From Cladochytrium replicatum (Eukaryota; Chytridiomycota; Chytridiomycetes; Cladochytriales; Cladochytriaceae): a stretch of 64,000 nucleotides of DNA. Position 1 is the stretch's first letter; each line of letters starts with the position of its first letter. Position numbers and translations under genes: made by a program. Under the pieces are notes generated by a model. The model had not been told where the DNA came from. It was given only the letters and a program-made list of their open reading frames with translations, and made no database searches. This document shows, piece by piece, positions 12,360 to 23,400 of this stretch. Location of the stretch: positions 62,001 to 126,000 of the forward strand of contig JAHLKD010000027.1 in the NCBI GenBank assembly GCA_025526935.1, written 5' to 3'.

Positions 12360-12635
12360 GACTTTGGTTAGAATAATGTTTGGGTAGTGAGAACAGAATC
12401 CGCTTCAGATCTGACGACACACGACACGTCGTTTTAAATATTGGACGGAGGACGGCAAATTGGCAGCCGAAGGACACGGGACATGTGACCATGGCTAACC
12501 CTAGTAAGCCTAACAGTGACATCATCCTGAGAATAGAACGCTACTGTGCTGCAGCGAATCAATCGGAAATATGAATTGGCCCTACTGATCAGCGGTGTTT
12601 GGGCTCGAAAATCATAAAACTTGGACTTTAAACAA

Positions 12636-13483
12636 ATGGCAGGAGTATCCGATCCAGTACTGGAGCCGAGAGTCCACAGTCTAGGAGTTTCTACTACTGT
12701 TCAACCTACCTCCACTCAGCAGAATTCTCCTCGCCGCTTGCATCCAGTCCCGTTTCCTCCGCAAGACACTTGCCAGAGCCATCCAATACCAGAACAAAAG
12801 GGAGGAGTGCGCACCTTTATCGCAATTCTAGGGGCCCCACCTCCAGTCCCCAGCAGCGAGCTGAAACCACCGTTTCTTTCTAAAAAGAAATTGGCAAATT
12901 CTGGCAACTCCTTTCAAGGTGAGCAAAGCACACTAAGTGCGAAACATGTATTTATGTTTGCATCGAAGCCTCTCTATTCCATCCGGAAGGATCACACAAT
13001 GAAGATACCGAGCTTACTCATTCGATAAACAAACCACGATCCCCCGGATCATCCAGCATATTCCGATTCGATAAGCTCCTCAACTCAAAGTCTAAACCAA
13101 CACAGCTCCCATCACCATCCACACCACCCAAAAGCCTCTCTGATTCGAATCCGTCCTTCCAAAAATCACATCGAGGATCAGCATCGGAAACCACGACACC
13201 TGCGATATCCTCTTCCCCTCCCCCTCCCCCTCGCCCACGTCCACCAATCCCGTCTCTCAACGTCGATGAACTCAAACGCACCATCGCAAATCTCCACAGC
13301 GAGCTCACCAAAGTCCGAGCCGATCATGAAGCTCTAGCTTCAGTTGTGAAACAGGAGAGAGAAGCCCGGATTGAACTAGAAAAGGTCGCGGCCGATGTGT
13401 TGAGGACTCTATGGACACCACGCGCAGCAGCACCACCGAACGAGACATTAAGCTCACCGACTGGTGGAGGAAGATCATTTTGA
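12636..13483 (+). CDS. Small Pro-rich coiled-coil protein, unknown function
   Basis: Not recognised. Exon 1 (12636-12918) starts at an ATG in good context (caaATGG). It ends at donor gtgagc. Exon 2 starts at 12969 (or 12990, also in frame) and ends at a TGA at 13481-13483, giving about 260 residues. The N-terminal part is polar and Pro/Ser-rich. The C-terminal part has a poly-Pro block (SSPPPPPRPRPP) followed by a heptad-like helix from NVDELKRTIANLHSELTK to LEKVAADVLR. The gene is divergent from FOX2, with about 275 bp between the start codons. It may be a cytoskeletal or scaffold protein, but that is a guess from composition. Confidence 0.55.
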
Positions 13484-14279
13484 AAAGCGGAACTGAAGTG
13501 CTTTTTCTTCTCTATCACCACTCGCTGAACATATAACGTTTCTCACAAATCAGTCAGAGTAGAAAGCAAGTTGAATTAGCCGGCAACCCAAATGGCATGC
13601 CGCAACAACCAATAAAGAATATAGAACTAAAAGGTATACCTCAATTCGAACAAACACATGAACTGTCCACGGATGGTATCCCGCCGTTGGAAAACTACAT
13701 TCCAAAGTGCCTGCTCTCCGATTATCTGAAGATGGCAATGAAGACATTTTAAGACAAAAGGCACTCAACTGTATTTCTACGTAATGATGGAATAAGGGCT
13801 TTCAAACTTCTGAGAACGACGAACCGTTCAAACTCCCCCCTCTCCTTACCGCTAGGCGACGGGCGGCTCGTTTCGGGGTCCGTGCACCCTGTACAATGAA
13901 AAACAAAAATAAAATAAAGAACTCAAGAAGAAATTAAATGAAAAAAGGAAAGGACAGAAACAAGCTCTGAGAATTCAAATTCCCTTCTGGCATCCCCGCA
14001 AATCGAATTTTTAGTCGTTGGTGAGGAATCGGTGGGAGCCGAAAAAAATGCGTACAAAAGGACTTGAACGCGGGGTGTTGTTGCTGTCGAATAATGCAGA
14101 ACTTGCTATCCTTCTTCTCCAGGTAATCCTGTATAGATGCAATGGAAATATGAGTTCCTACAAGAAAGAAAGAATGAACACGGACATACCTGATGGGCTT
14201 ATATGTCACCATAGTCAGTAGGCTCCTCAACAAAAGACATATTTGGTGGATTGCGACAGGGAGTTAGAGTAGTGAAGTA
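13484..14279. other. Intergenic, no gene recognised
   Basis: 3' flank of the coiled-coil gene. Short ORFs only. Confidence 0.4.
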
Positions 14280-14360
14280 AAGAGGGGGTAGAGAATAAGG
14301 AGTAGTGAAGTAGAAGACAGCCTCCTTCTTCGTCACTACTCTTTATTCTGTACCCCTCTT
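14280..14360. repeat. Long near-perfect inverted repeat (hairpin)
   Basis: The left arm (about 14280-14317, AAGAGGGGGTAGAGAATAAG then GAGTAGTGAAG) is the imperfect reverse complement of the right arm (about 14322-14360, ending CTTTATTCTGTACCCCTCTT). Arms are about 38 nt with a few mismatches and a loop of only about 4 nt. The motif AGTAGTGAAGTA also recurs just upstream at about 14267. It could be a MITE remnant, a hairpin RNA or a foldback. No similarity to the flanking genes was seen. Confidence 0.6.
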
Positions 14361-15743
14361 GGGCTTCTAGTTTTTGTAGTCCTTTTTGAGTGGATGATGT
14401 TGTTGTGGGGTGTTTGTGAAAGTGGGAGAACAGGCTGGTATTGAAACAAAATAGGGTGGGTAGTGGGGGTCAGCCAGAAAGAGGGGGATGGCCAAAACCC
14501 CTCTAAAACTCGCTTGGCGATTATTATTGTGCACAGACCATCCATTTTAAGCTCATGCACACATGGATCGTACACCAAGGCACGACAAACAGAGCAATTT
14601 GGAAGGAGAGGCAACTATGAGTCTGAAAAGTTTAATGATCTGTGCGACAAGCATAGGATTACGGTTTGGCAAGACTTTATGTTTGCTTGCGCTGCAATTC
14701 CAATTCATCAAAATTCTTACGCGGACAATCCCGAAGCTGAAATTGCAGGTAATTCCTTCTTAGAACCCCTTTTAAGTCTAACACTCTACGTAACAAATGT
14801 GCCAGAAATTTTGTTCTAGAAAAGAGACAAAACACAAACAATCCAACTCAACATGAAAGACGTTTTATTCCGGAGAAGAACTGGTTATGCCTCCTAAGTC
14901 AAATCACTTCGCGGCTGTGACAATCAAATCTTTCATCGAATGATCCACGTCACTATCGTCAATATCGCATATTTTCTCAGCAGTAATGGCTTAAGTTTCA
15001 AGAATCATGTATGTATCCATGTCCCAGAATTTGAAAAAGAGAGTAAAAGTGCCATCACAGCAGCAGCAGTACAACACAGGGGAGGGGAGCTGATTGTTTT
15101 AAGCTCTATCCACAGAGGAGATCACCTTCCGAATCGTGAAAATATCTGAAACTATCTCCTCCCACAGATATTTTGATAAAGGGATCAACTAACCCTCCTT
15201 CTCACTTATCAAATTCAATACCTTGCCCTATGTTTTGGTTTCTCCATGATCTCTGATCAGGGCTTGTTTGAAAAATTATCTTTCTCCTTTCAACTGAAGA
15301 ATATATGATGATGGCGAGTAACATCTTCAGCGAAGTCTGGAAGTAAAGGCACCAAACTCCTTGTCAAGCAGGTACACAAACTTGAGATCAGTGACGATGC
15401 TAAAAGCATAGAGGATGAGGTCATAACGGTTGTAACGATACTGTGTGATCACATACATTGAGTAATGGATATAACATTTAATGAATACGATTTCTTTACA
15501 TTTTCAGACTGGTTTACGTGTCCAACAGCCTTGGAAACATTGACTTGGGATGCATCAAGAAGTGTGCAGAATATTTGCCACACTCAAGCATCTCAACTGT
15601 AACCTTCTCTGCACCAGCTAAGCTCTTTATGCCTTCGATCTGTGGAGGTTTTACATTGCTGGCCTTTGGAGTACCAAGCAATAGAACCTTTGGTCGAGGG
15701 TCATTTCCGAGATCTGGGAGTCCGGAGCACTCCTTAAAGCAAA
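14361..15743. other. Gene-poor stretch with coding-like minus-strand fragments
   Basis: No intact gene. On the minus strand, 15735-15520 is open (DPRPKVLLLGTPKASNVKPP region). It is joined by a canonical 39-nt intron-like gap (gtgagt...tttaag) to an open segment around 15850-15777. Another open segment lies near 15440-15340 (YDLILYAFSIVTDLKFVYLL). I could not assign a family. They may be a broken gene lying against the Fanzor relic. Confidence 0.3.
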
Positions 15744-17070
15744 TATGAGCAATACATCAGTTGGTACTCACCTCGCTGATTGCACAGATGACCGCTGCAG
15801 CGAACTGTCGGAATCTGTAACAAACCACGCCGTCCACCGTAGCAGTTTCCAGATAGTGACAGACCTAGTCATCAATGTCCAGGTGTGAACGTAAGATTTC
15901 TTGATTTTCCGACATGTATCCCTCACGAAGCAGATACATGGGTCAACCATGCGTTCAACAAGATTGCACTTCCAGATAACCATGCATGCGATTCGGCAAC
16001 TGGAAGAATCATCAGGGACGGGGTCTCGGTTTCAATTCATCGTAGGGAAGCCAAGATCACGGACTCGTCTCCTCACCATCCAGATTATGTGCCTTAGGAC
16101 AAAGCAAAGAAGCGCTTTGCTTATCCCAAGGTGGGTATATTGGAATGATTTGTATGCCAAATATACTGAAACACTCTTTCTGTTGCAGGTCTTCCAACCC
16201 ACCCACTTGGCGCTAGGTGCCGATCCTGGAAAAGAGGACATCCCAAAGTCAACGACACCTGTACTACTCCAAAATTCAATTTCCGCTACAGATTTGCAGA
16301 GTTTTATCAAATGTAAACTTCAACTCCGCAAGAAAGGGGCGGGAATGGCGACTGGTGGAGAACCTGATGGTGCAGCGAGCGCAGAGTTCAAGTCCTTTGC
16401 TGTTCACCACAAACCCTCAGCAAGTTGACAGGGGCATTTGTTGGTTTGTGCAATACATCAAGGCGATGCTCGCACTCTATTACTTTGAACAACCTCGCAG
16501 AATACCGGTCGAAGCAGCGAGAAGTGGAGCAAGCGTGCAAGTTCATTGCCACCTTTGGTGGAACTAGGGACGACTGGACGGACTCCAAGACCGATCTTGC
16601 CATTGACTGGGGAGATGCTCTGGTCAACTGGTTCCAACGCATCTCCGGCACCGGCAATTCTGGCCCCAGAAGCGCATCAAGGCACGACAGCTGGCGTTTG
16701 CGTGTACAGTTTATCCGTGAACGGCTGAAGGATCAGCTTGTGATGGTGCTTTTGATATGCGATGGGGCGGCTGAATGCGGAGCCTCACCAGTTGCCCAAG
16801 CCTGTCTACCCATGACTTCGCTTCGAGTCTGATTGCCCATTGAACCTCCTAGACTGCAAGGATCGAAGACGCCGGCACTCGGACAACGACTGTGAGGATC
16901 CATGCTACCACCGACCATGGAAGCTGCTGGATTGCCCTGGGTGCCATACTCGGTGGGACAGGGATGTATGTGGAGCCATGAATATCCGGCTTACTCCAAC
17001 CACCATGGCGGTTCAAGAGGTGTTTGTCTGGCGTTCTTGTCCTTTCTATTTACTCAGAAAATCAATTTAG
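15744..17070 (+). pseudogene. Fanzor (eukaryotic TnpB-like RNA-guided nuclease) pseudogene
   Basis: Fragments of a Fanzor protein appear in order. An N-terminal exon-like segment starts at 15744 (MSNTSVGTHLADC..VTNHAVH). The typical WVNHAFNKI...IIRDGVSVSI block lies at about 15940-16040. A TAG at 16095 interrupts the frame. A canonical intron at 16131-16188 leads to the RuvC-I motif ALGADPGK (catalytic Asp codon 16222-16224). After frame changes come a LAEYRSKQRE helix, a DWGDALVNWF region (16590-16640) and a C-terminal zinc ribbon, LDCPGCHTRWDRDVCGAMNI (about 16930-16990). CxxC...RDVxxAxNI is the TnpB/Fanzor signature. At least three frame breaks and one stop mean it is dead. It ends about 60 bp before the convergent hydrolase stop codon. 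No terminal repeats of a carrier transposon were found. Confidence 0.7.
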
Positions 17071-17132
17071 GTGATCGGTCCATCGACTCACCAATAATAA
17101 TATTCCCAGCTGAAGAGGCCAATATATTCAAT

Positions 17133-18348
17133 CTAAAGGTGCGAATGGCTCCTTTCAGCCGTATCGACGTGCTCTTTCAGCAAAGCATTGTACTGCATAA
17201 CACATTCTATGGGAACTGCGTGGCCAGCCCCCTCATAGACTACCAGCTTGCAGTTGAGAGCTTTGGACAAGTACTTGGAATGGTTCGGGTTCACAAGCTG
17301 CCGACCAAATCTCAGATCAATGATTGAAAGACGCCTTTACCAAATCGTTAGTTACCTTGTCCCATGTGCCGGTCACAACCACAGTGGGGATTGCGCTGTC
17401 TCGAAGCAAGCGCAAGCGTTCAGCTGAGATACTGTGAGTCAACGAAGCCCACAGCTGAGACAGTCCCGCAGCGGGAACCTGCGGTGGGGTGTCCTTCAAC
17501 CAGCTCAGCATGACGATTCTGAGAAACTCGAAGTAGCTCTGAAACGAATCTTGACCGAGCCTTTCCATTGTCACGTCGTTATACTCGTTTGACGGCACCG
17601 GACCGTTTAGTATCTCTGGTCGAAACAGAAGACCAAGGAGAAGGCGAGGTCTCTCTGTCCTCTCAACCACAAATGTTCTTGGAATAGTTCCAAGTGCATG
17701 AAGACTCGGGATCGGGTTCATGAGATTTCCTTCAGAAGGTGTTAAATGGGACAAGAAGCATCTTTGCAAACTAAACGTACCAGCATGGGTAGACGTCAAA
17801 AAAAGTGATGCGACCAATCCCTTAGGTGCCTGGAGCGCTAACTCTTGCGCAATCTTCATAGAAACCCTCTAAGTTCAAATTTGTCCAATGATTGATTCCT
17901 ATCAAATACCATTCCTCCCATGGAAACTCCAATGACGTGAACCCTAGACCAACCTACATGAGCAAGAAGCTCAAGGACGTCCTTCGCCATTTCCGCAGTG
18001 CTGATGAATAATCAGCGTATTCTTCCACTTCGCACAGTATTTCACTCACGAGTACAATCCAGAGGGTGCCCCACTGTTCCCGACTCCCCGATTGTCCAAG
18101 GTTAAAGCAGTGTACTCATGACCGTGCTTCTCGCCAAACCACCACAGTTGATTCATCCACATCTTGTGAGTACCATTCAAGCCCATGCTTTTCCAAAATG
18201 TTATTAGAACACGGCGAGTGACAGACACATAACACATAATCGCAACAACTTACATGAATATGAGCTTTGTGGGACCGCTACCCCTCGTATCATACCATAG
18301 TTCGAACGGTTTAACTCTCACGCCGTCCCCAACAGTCACGGTGGGCAT
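17133..18348 (-). CDS. Alpha/beta-hydrolase fold protein
   Basis: Five exons on the minus strand: 18348-18254, 18187-18050, 18000-17910, 17868-17356 and 17297-17133; 333 residues. The start MPTVTVGDGVRV is followed by a strand and oxyanion region (KLIFIMGLNGTHKMW), then LDNRGVGNSG. The nucleophile elbow is GVSMGGM, a lid region follows, and GTWDKLVNP is the likely acid-strand region. GAGHAVPIE carries the catalytic His. The last exon is only in frame if the intron ends at ggcag/CTT (17297). This is a complete serine-hydrolase triad architecture of esterase/lipase/epoxide-hydrolase type; substrate unknown. Expected cytosolic (no signal peptide). Confidence 0.85.
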
Positions 18349-18454
18349 CTTGGTCGTGTGGCTTCGTTGTAATTAGCCGCAATAACTTTGATACGACGAT
18401 GATGTCATACGAGCCACAGCCAATAACTGATAACTGTGCAAAAAGGAAATCCGG

Positions 18455-18960
18455 ATGGACGCCAGTGTGCTGAAGTGGACATGTCCCATTGCAGAAGTCC
18501 TGTGCCGCTATGGACCAGTCCGCCCCGTAATATCATATCCGTTCTATTCGCACGAATCATTAATGTTGCCGCATTTTAGAACTGGTGCATGTAGCAAATT
18601 CAACATCATCGACATAAATCGCCTTGCCATTAGTTTTCGAAGGGCTTTTGAATACAAGCGCTTGCACTCGCCTAGGTTCTCCGCTAAGCATCTCATTGAA
18701 TGGAAGATTTACGGTAATCAAACCCTCATACCCAACGATGGTGATCAACCTACGAGGCTTGAAAGTATGATCTGTTGAACCGCAGTTTCCGTTTTGTATA
18801 TCAAGTCCAACATCGAACGACACGTCATTCTCGAAATTATCAGCGGAGTCAATATCCCACAGGGCAGTGAACCAATAGCCACCCCCATTACCGCTGGGGG
18901 TCCATACTCCAGATTGTTTATCTTCTCACGGCCCGATGCATTTGAACCACGACTCGAAGC
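18455..18960 (-). pseudogene. Partial broken copy of the neighbouring protease gene's beta-sandwich module
   Basis: The minus strand reads SFDVGLDIQNGNCGSTDHTF and then LPFNEMLSG, VQALVFKS, KTNGKAIYVDD. This is almost the same as the module at 20290-20500 in the protease gene (SFDVGLDINNGNCGSTDHTF). Upstream pieces (PSGNGGGYW) are in another frame, and the downstream part matches the 20105-20160 region at the DNA level. It has no start, no catalytic domain and contains frameshifts, so it is a decayed 3'-end duplicate. Confidence 0.8.
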
Positions 18961-19118
18961 GTGAGAGAATCTGTGATCGATTGACGAGCTGTGCATGGAG
19001 GCTCTCGCTTAACTCAACCTAATTGGAATAGCGAGAAAATTTCGTGAGTATTTGATGTCCATTTTGAGTAATAAAGTCAAGAAAGGTTCCCTCAGATTCG
19101 CCATCAACATACATCAGA

Positions 19119-19717
19119 ATGAGAGTCGGAGTCTTTTTGATTCTGCTGGCTTCCTGTCTTTGGCCATGCAGTGCTGCAGCCACTAATCCAACTGTCAAGG
19201 TTCCAAAAACAACGAATGATACTGTTGGAAACGCGATATCCGTAGTTTTAACCGCAAGATCTTTCCAGTGCTGCGCGAGTCTTCTCTGTCGAAATCGTGA
19301 ATTGATTTGGGTCATCTGAACTTGTATCACATTATGTCCAGCACATGCAAATGGTTCTTTTCAGCTCGCTCACGTTTTCGAGTTTCTAACCCGTTCCTTA
19401 GGTTTGTCGTGCCCACCGGATGATTGCACCTAGTGAACGCACTTCTCCAAGGGACCTTTACCAACAATGAGACTTCGGACAAGATGCGAACTTTCAACGG
19501 TTCTTACACAGCTACGACAAGAATCGTCGGTTTCAATTTCATTGGATATAAGAACCTGTTGAACATAGATTTAACATTCGCATTTGAGCAAAACGAAACG
19601 AAACTGAGGGAAAAGAATGCTCAGTTCCCATTGATGGATGGAACTCCGGAAAATGCGAAGAATCATGGATGGATGGAGTTCCACAGTCATAGAATGCAAG
19701 ATCAAATTGAAGATTGA
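19119..19717 (+). pseudogene. Possible inverted N-terminal relic of the same secreted-protease family
   Basis: An ATG at 19119 opens a signal-peptide-like leader (MRVGVFLILLASCLW...SAA) followed by NPTVKVPKTTND. This resembles the start of the intact gene (MVPSLICLLAFFHAVSAAG, then IIPKTT). A second open segment at 19424-19717 (TNNETSDKMRTFNGSYTATT...) could be its propeptide. It lies opposite in direction to the intact gene and lacks the catalytic part. Homology is loose, hence modest confidence. Confidence 0.4.
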
Positions 19718-19755
19718 AAATGAACTGTTCAAAAACAGCAAACCAAAAACATCGC

Positions 19756-22705
19756 TCAGATTCCGGGGCAAGACAAAAGCTGCACTGCGTCAAAGTACAA
19801 ATCTTGATTGACACTGCTTTGCGTAGGCTTGACGACGAAAGCACTGATTTTGCTCTTGCTGTCCCCAAGTGGTGCCAAGGAAAGCGAAACCGTTGTCCAC
19901 CTGTTCGAATATAGAGTAACTGTTCCAATGAGGATGAACTTCGGGGAGCGGACGTTGCAGTTGTCAATCACGTCGAAACCGACGTTGATAGTGACAGGTG
20001 AAGAAGCGTCCGACCACCAATTTATGGCCAAACTGTTGGCATTCGAGAAGTCCGAGCAGTACGCATTTGACCACAGAGTCGTGTACAGGTATGAATCGGT
20101 GCTGTACGGACGCCAGTGCGCAGAAGTGGAACTGTCCCAACCCAGAAGTCCTGTGCCGTCCGTCGACCATGCGGCTCCCGTTACGTCATTTCCATTCAAG
20201 TCACCCGCATCGTTGAAGTTATCCAGTGTCCTCACAGTTTGACATTGATCGCACTTCACAAACTCGAAATCATCTACATAGATTGCCTTGCCATTCGTCT
20301 TTGCAGTACTTTTGAAAACAAGGGCTTGCGCTCTCCGAAGGTCATCCCCACTGAGCATGCCGTTGAACGGAAGATTGACGTAGATCCATCCTTCGTAGCC
20401 AACAACGGTGACCGACCCAAGAGGCTTGAAAGTGTGATCCGTTGATCCACAGTTCCCATTGTTGATATCAAGACCAACATCGAATGACACATCTCCCTCG
20501 AAGTCATCAGTGGCCACTTTCATTCTGAGACCCGTCGCCGATGAGATGTCATAACAATACCCACTACTCCATAGGACAGTGTACCAATATCCACCACCGT
20601 TACCGCTAGGGGTCCATATACCTGACTGTCCATCAGCATAGTAGCCCCAACCTCCCGTACCATCCGTGGAATAGCCGTGTCCAAGACTGTTGGTTTGAAA
20701 GTCACTCTGGTCGTTGAATTTATCCAAGAGTAAAATGGAGCTGCATCCTCCAGTTGGACCTCCACCGCCGCCAGTGGGAGGTCGAGGCTCCTCATCGATC
20801 GAAATCACAATCTGAGCAGTGTTGTCTCCAAGTGTATTCACGAGTAGACCAACCGCTTGATAATAGTCGACGAATGTCCCTCCCGCGTTCGCAATGGGAG
20901 CGTCGCTCATGCTCGATGTATCAACCCGGTAATCGATAGACAAGCTTTGTTTGAGAATGCCCGGAGCAGCGGCGAGACGGATGCTCACAATGGGAGACCT
21001 GTAGTTCTCCTGGCAGGTATTTGTGTAGCCACTTCGAAGCTCAACATAGTAGTTCCAGTTTCCAGTCCCTCCCTCAAGTTCCTTCCCATCGATGTAGATG
21101 GGGTTACGCAATGGAATTCGCAACAATCGGATGGATCCGTCCGCCGTGTATGGGTGATCAAGGGAGTTGAGAGTATATACGTGCTGGCCGCTCACAGCGG
21201 GCACGTCGATCACTTCGGTCCCGTAGTCGAGCCAACCGCAAGCGAAGCGATCCCTTCCTTGGTGCTCAACATCACAGAACATCCCGTATGCCATGATGGA
21301 GTACTGGTCATTGTATTCTGTGGTCGAGCACCAAACTCCCGGTGAGTAATATTGGGCCCTGTTCCCGTTTCCGTCATAGCAGTCGAGGGAGTTCGAATGA
21401 TCAAGGTAAAACGTATGTCCTTATTGAATGAAGAGAGATTTCGTTAGAGGAAGCTGACTGCAGAAAACGCAATTGGCGGCATACCGGTTTCATGTTTCAT
21501 CACTAACCCTAGTGGATAGTTATATGAATAAGGATAGTAGGAGCTTTGTCCAGGAACCAACGCAAAGGCTCTTCCATCACACGAATCCTGGTCGTATCGA
21601 GAGAAAACGAAATTGATGGATCCGTACCAGCCGAAGAGGTCAACACCTTGGTTCCAGAGTATCGCGGTTGCCTCGTCACCGGCTGCATGCATGTTAGGGC
21701 ATATGTTGTTCAAGTAGAAGGAGGGAACGTCAACTTGAAATACATCGTAGTATCCATCAAAGTAAGAATACACCCCTCGAGGTACAATTTTCCCGTAGGA
21801 TGATTTCCCCCAAAATGTTTTGATAGAATCGCCATCATCGGAGAAGACCAAGCGACCTAAAGAAGATCCATATTCAGGATCAGTTGGCTCGAAAGGCGTC
21901 GATTTACTCACTTGCTTCTTCGCGGGAGGGAGAAAAGTCATCATAATCGTCCCACGCTCGAACAACAACCACCGCAGTGTAAAAATCACCAATCGGAGTC
22001 ATACGGCTGACGACATCGACAAGTTGAGGCTGTAAAGCAGCAGCGCCGAGTACACCGGAGATCGGGAGTGGTGCAGATGCAACTCCATTGTGTGTAAGGC
22101 GGATGACCGATACCGGTGCCTCTTGTAGATTGACATTCGCAGTGCGACTAGCGTTCGTAGGCCTGGGATTTCTGTAATGACGAAAACAAGAATTTCAAAT
22201 GTGAAAAAAACGGAATTGGACTCACTTACGTTGGAATTTTGGGGAAGGCAGCCAAAACACCAGAGACGTCACTCTGGGCCAACTTAAGTGCACCTTCTTT
22301 GAAGTTACGGCCAAGTTCGAGTGTACACCCTGCTCGTTTCGTTCCCGCTAGCACAACTTTGTCCCCGAGGAGTGATATCCAGCTATTCTTGATTGTGGAG
22401 GAAGCATTAGAGTTGAGAAATGACAGGTTAAGCTTCTCTCGACGTCCATGCATCTCAAACACAATCTCAAGAGGTGTGGTCTGGGAACGGTTCCCGAACA
22501 GAGATGTCATCACGATCTTGCGGGAGAGACTGCCGAGAACGGCAACCTTATCGCCATCACTTGCTGATGAATCGAAACCACTGCATGGGTTGAAGACAGT
22601 AGTTAAATTGAAGCTGGTGGTTTTGGGAATGATAGAGGTGGAATTTTTCCCGGCGGCGCTGACTGCGTGAAAGAAGGCGAGCAGACAGATCAGTGAGGGA
22701 ACCAT
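19756..22705 (-). CDS. Secreted metzincin-like zinc protease with two C-terminal beta-sandwich modules
   Basis: Exons are 22705-22230, 22171-21912, 21856-21485 and 21419-19756, giving 923 residues. An N-terminal signal peptide (MVPSLICLLAFFHAVSA) precedes an Asn/Ser-rich propeptide. The zinc site HETGHTFYLDH (HExxHxxxxxH) spans the exon 3/4 junction, with Tyr at the position that is Gly in classical metzincins. About 35 residues later comes a Met-turn-like YSIMAYG. Spacing and the following GWLDYG resemble gametolysin-type M11 peptidases. After a Gly-rich linker (PPTGGGGGPTGG) come two modules of about 150 residues, each starting LD(K/N)FND and rich in Trp, Gly and Cys. They are likely galactose-binding-like or carbohydrate-binding folds. 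A TATA box (TATAAA, reverse of 22747-22752) lies about 45 nt before the ATG. The likely role is extracellular digestion; the exact peptidase family is an inference. Confidence 0.8.
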
Positions 22706-22746
22706 CCTTGTTCAAGTTGACCTTGATGTCTGAGGGGGGTCGCCAA

Positions 22747-22752
22747 TTTATA
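22747..22752 (-). promoter_or_regulatory. TATA box of the secreted protease gene
   Basis: TATAAA on the minus strand, 42-47 nt upstream of the ATG at 22705, within AT-rich flank. Confidence 0.5.
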
Positions 22753-22759
22753 GTCCATG

Positions 22760-23258
22760 GATTTTTACATTCTCTGTGGTTTTTTGAAGTCGCTTCAGCC
22801 CGAAAAAAGAATAATTAGTGGAGACACCAAAGCCAATCACATTATCTGCTGGACCCTCCATCTTTTTTTTTCACCGCAAATTTGGTCCCTGCGCTTATAA
22901 TAATTATTATCAGACATCCGGGTAAATATTTCGCATATATATAATATACGCACCAACAACATTAGTAATACAATTGCTTTGACCCTGACGAAGCACAAAT
23001 CACGCAAGAGCTTGCAACCAACCCCTGAGAATTACTGCCCCAACATGGGATCCCCGAGCTACATGGTTAGAAAAAGCGCTCCGTTCACGACGTGAGAGAA
23101 AAGATGGCCAACACTCATCATGGTTATATTTCAAATCCTTATATGTTTATTGCGTTTCTCATAACCCAAAAGGCATAAAAGAACATAAAATATGAGAGGT
23201 TCAATCCAAACTGAAAATGCCAATTATGTGCCTATAATGAGGTAAAAGCCAAAGTGAA
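22760..23258. other. AT-rich intergenic region
   Basis: Contains runs such as tataataat and a poly-T tract near 22863-22873. No gene seen. Confidence 0.4.
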
Positions 23259-23270
23259 ATGTCCAGTGGT

Positions 23271-23400
23271 GTTAAAGATGGTGGAGTTAGGCGCTTAAAA
23301 AATGCAGCGGCGGTTGTTCAAGATGTTGGAGGTCGGCCATTAGAAAATGCTGTGGTGGTTGTTCAAGATGCTGGACGTTGGCCCTTACACGTTCCAATCC
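23271..23400 (+). repeat. 45-nt tandem repeat, about 2.7 copies
   Basis: Successive 45-nt units read as KDGGVRRLKNAAAVV, QDVGGRPLENAVVVV and a partial QDAGRWPLHV in the frame starting at the ATG at 23259. The ORF is only 76 codons (23259-23489) and lies in the 3' flank of the OPT paralog 2 gene. It may be a minisatellite or a relic of a repeat protein. Confidence 0.6.

Noticed and set aside
16380-16430. tRNA-like GTTCAAGTCC string
   Set aside because: No acceptor stem or anticodon arm pairs with it, and it sits inside the Fanzor-derived sequence.
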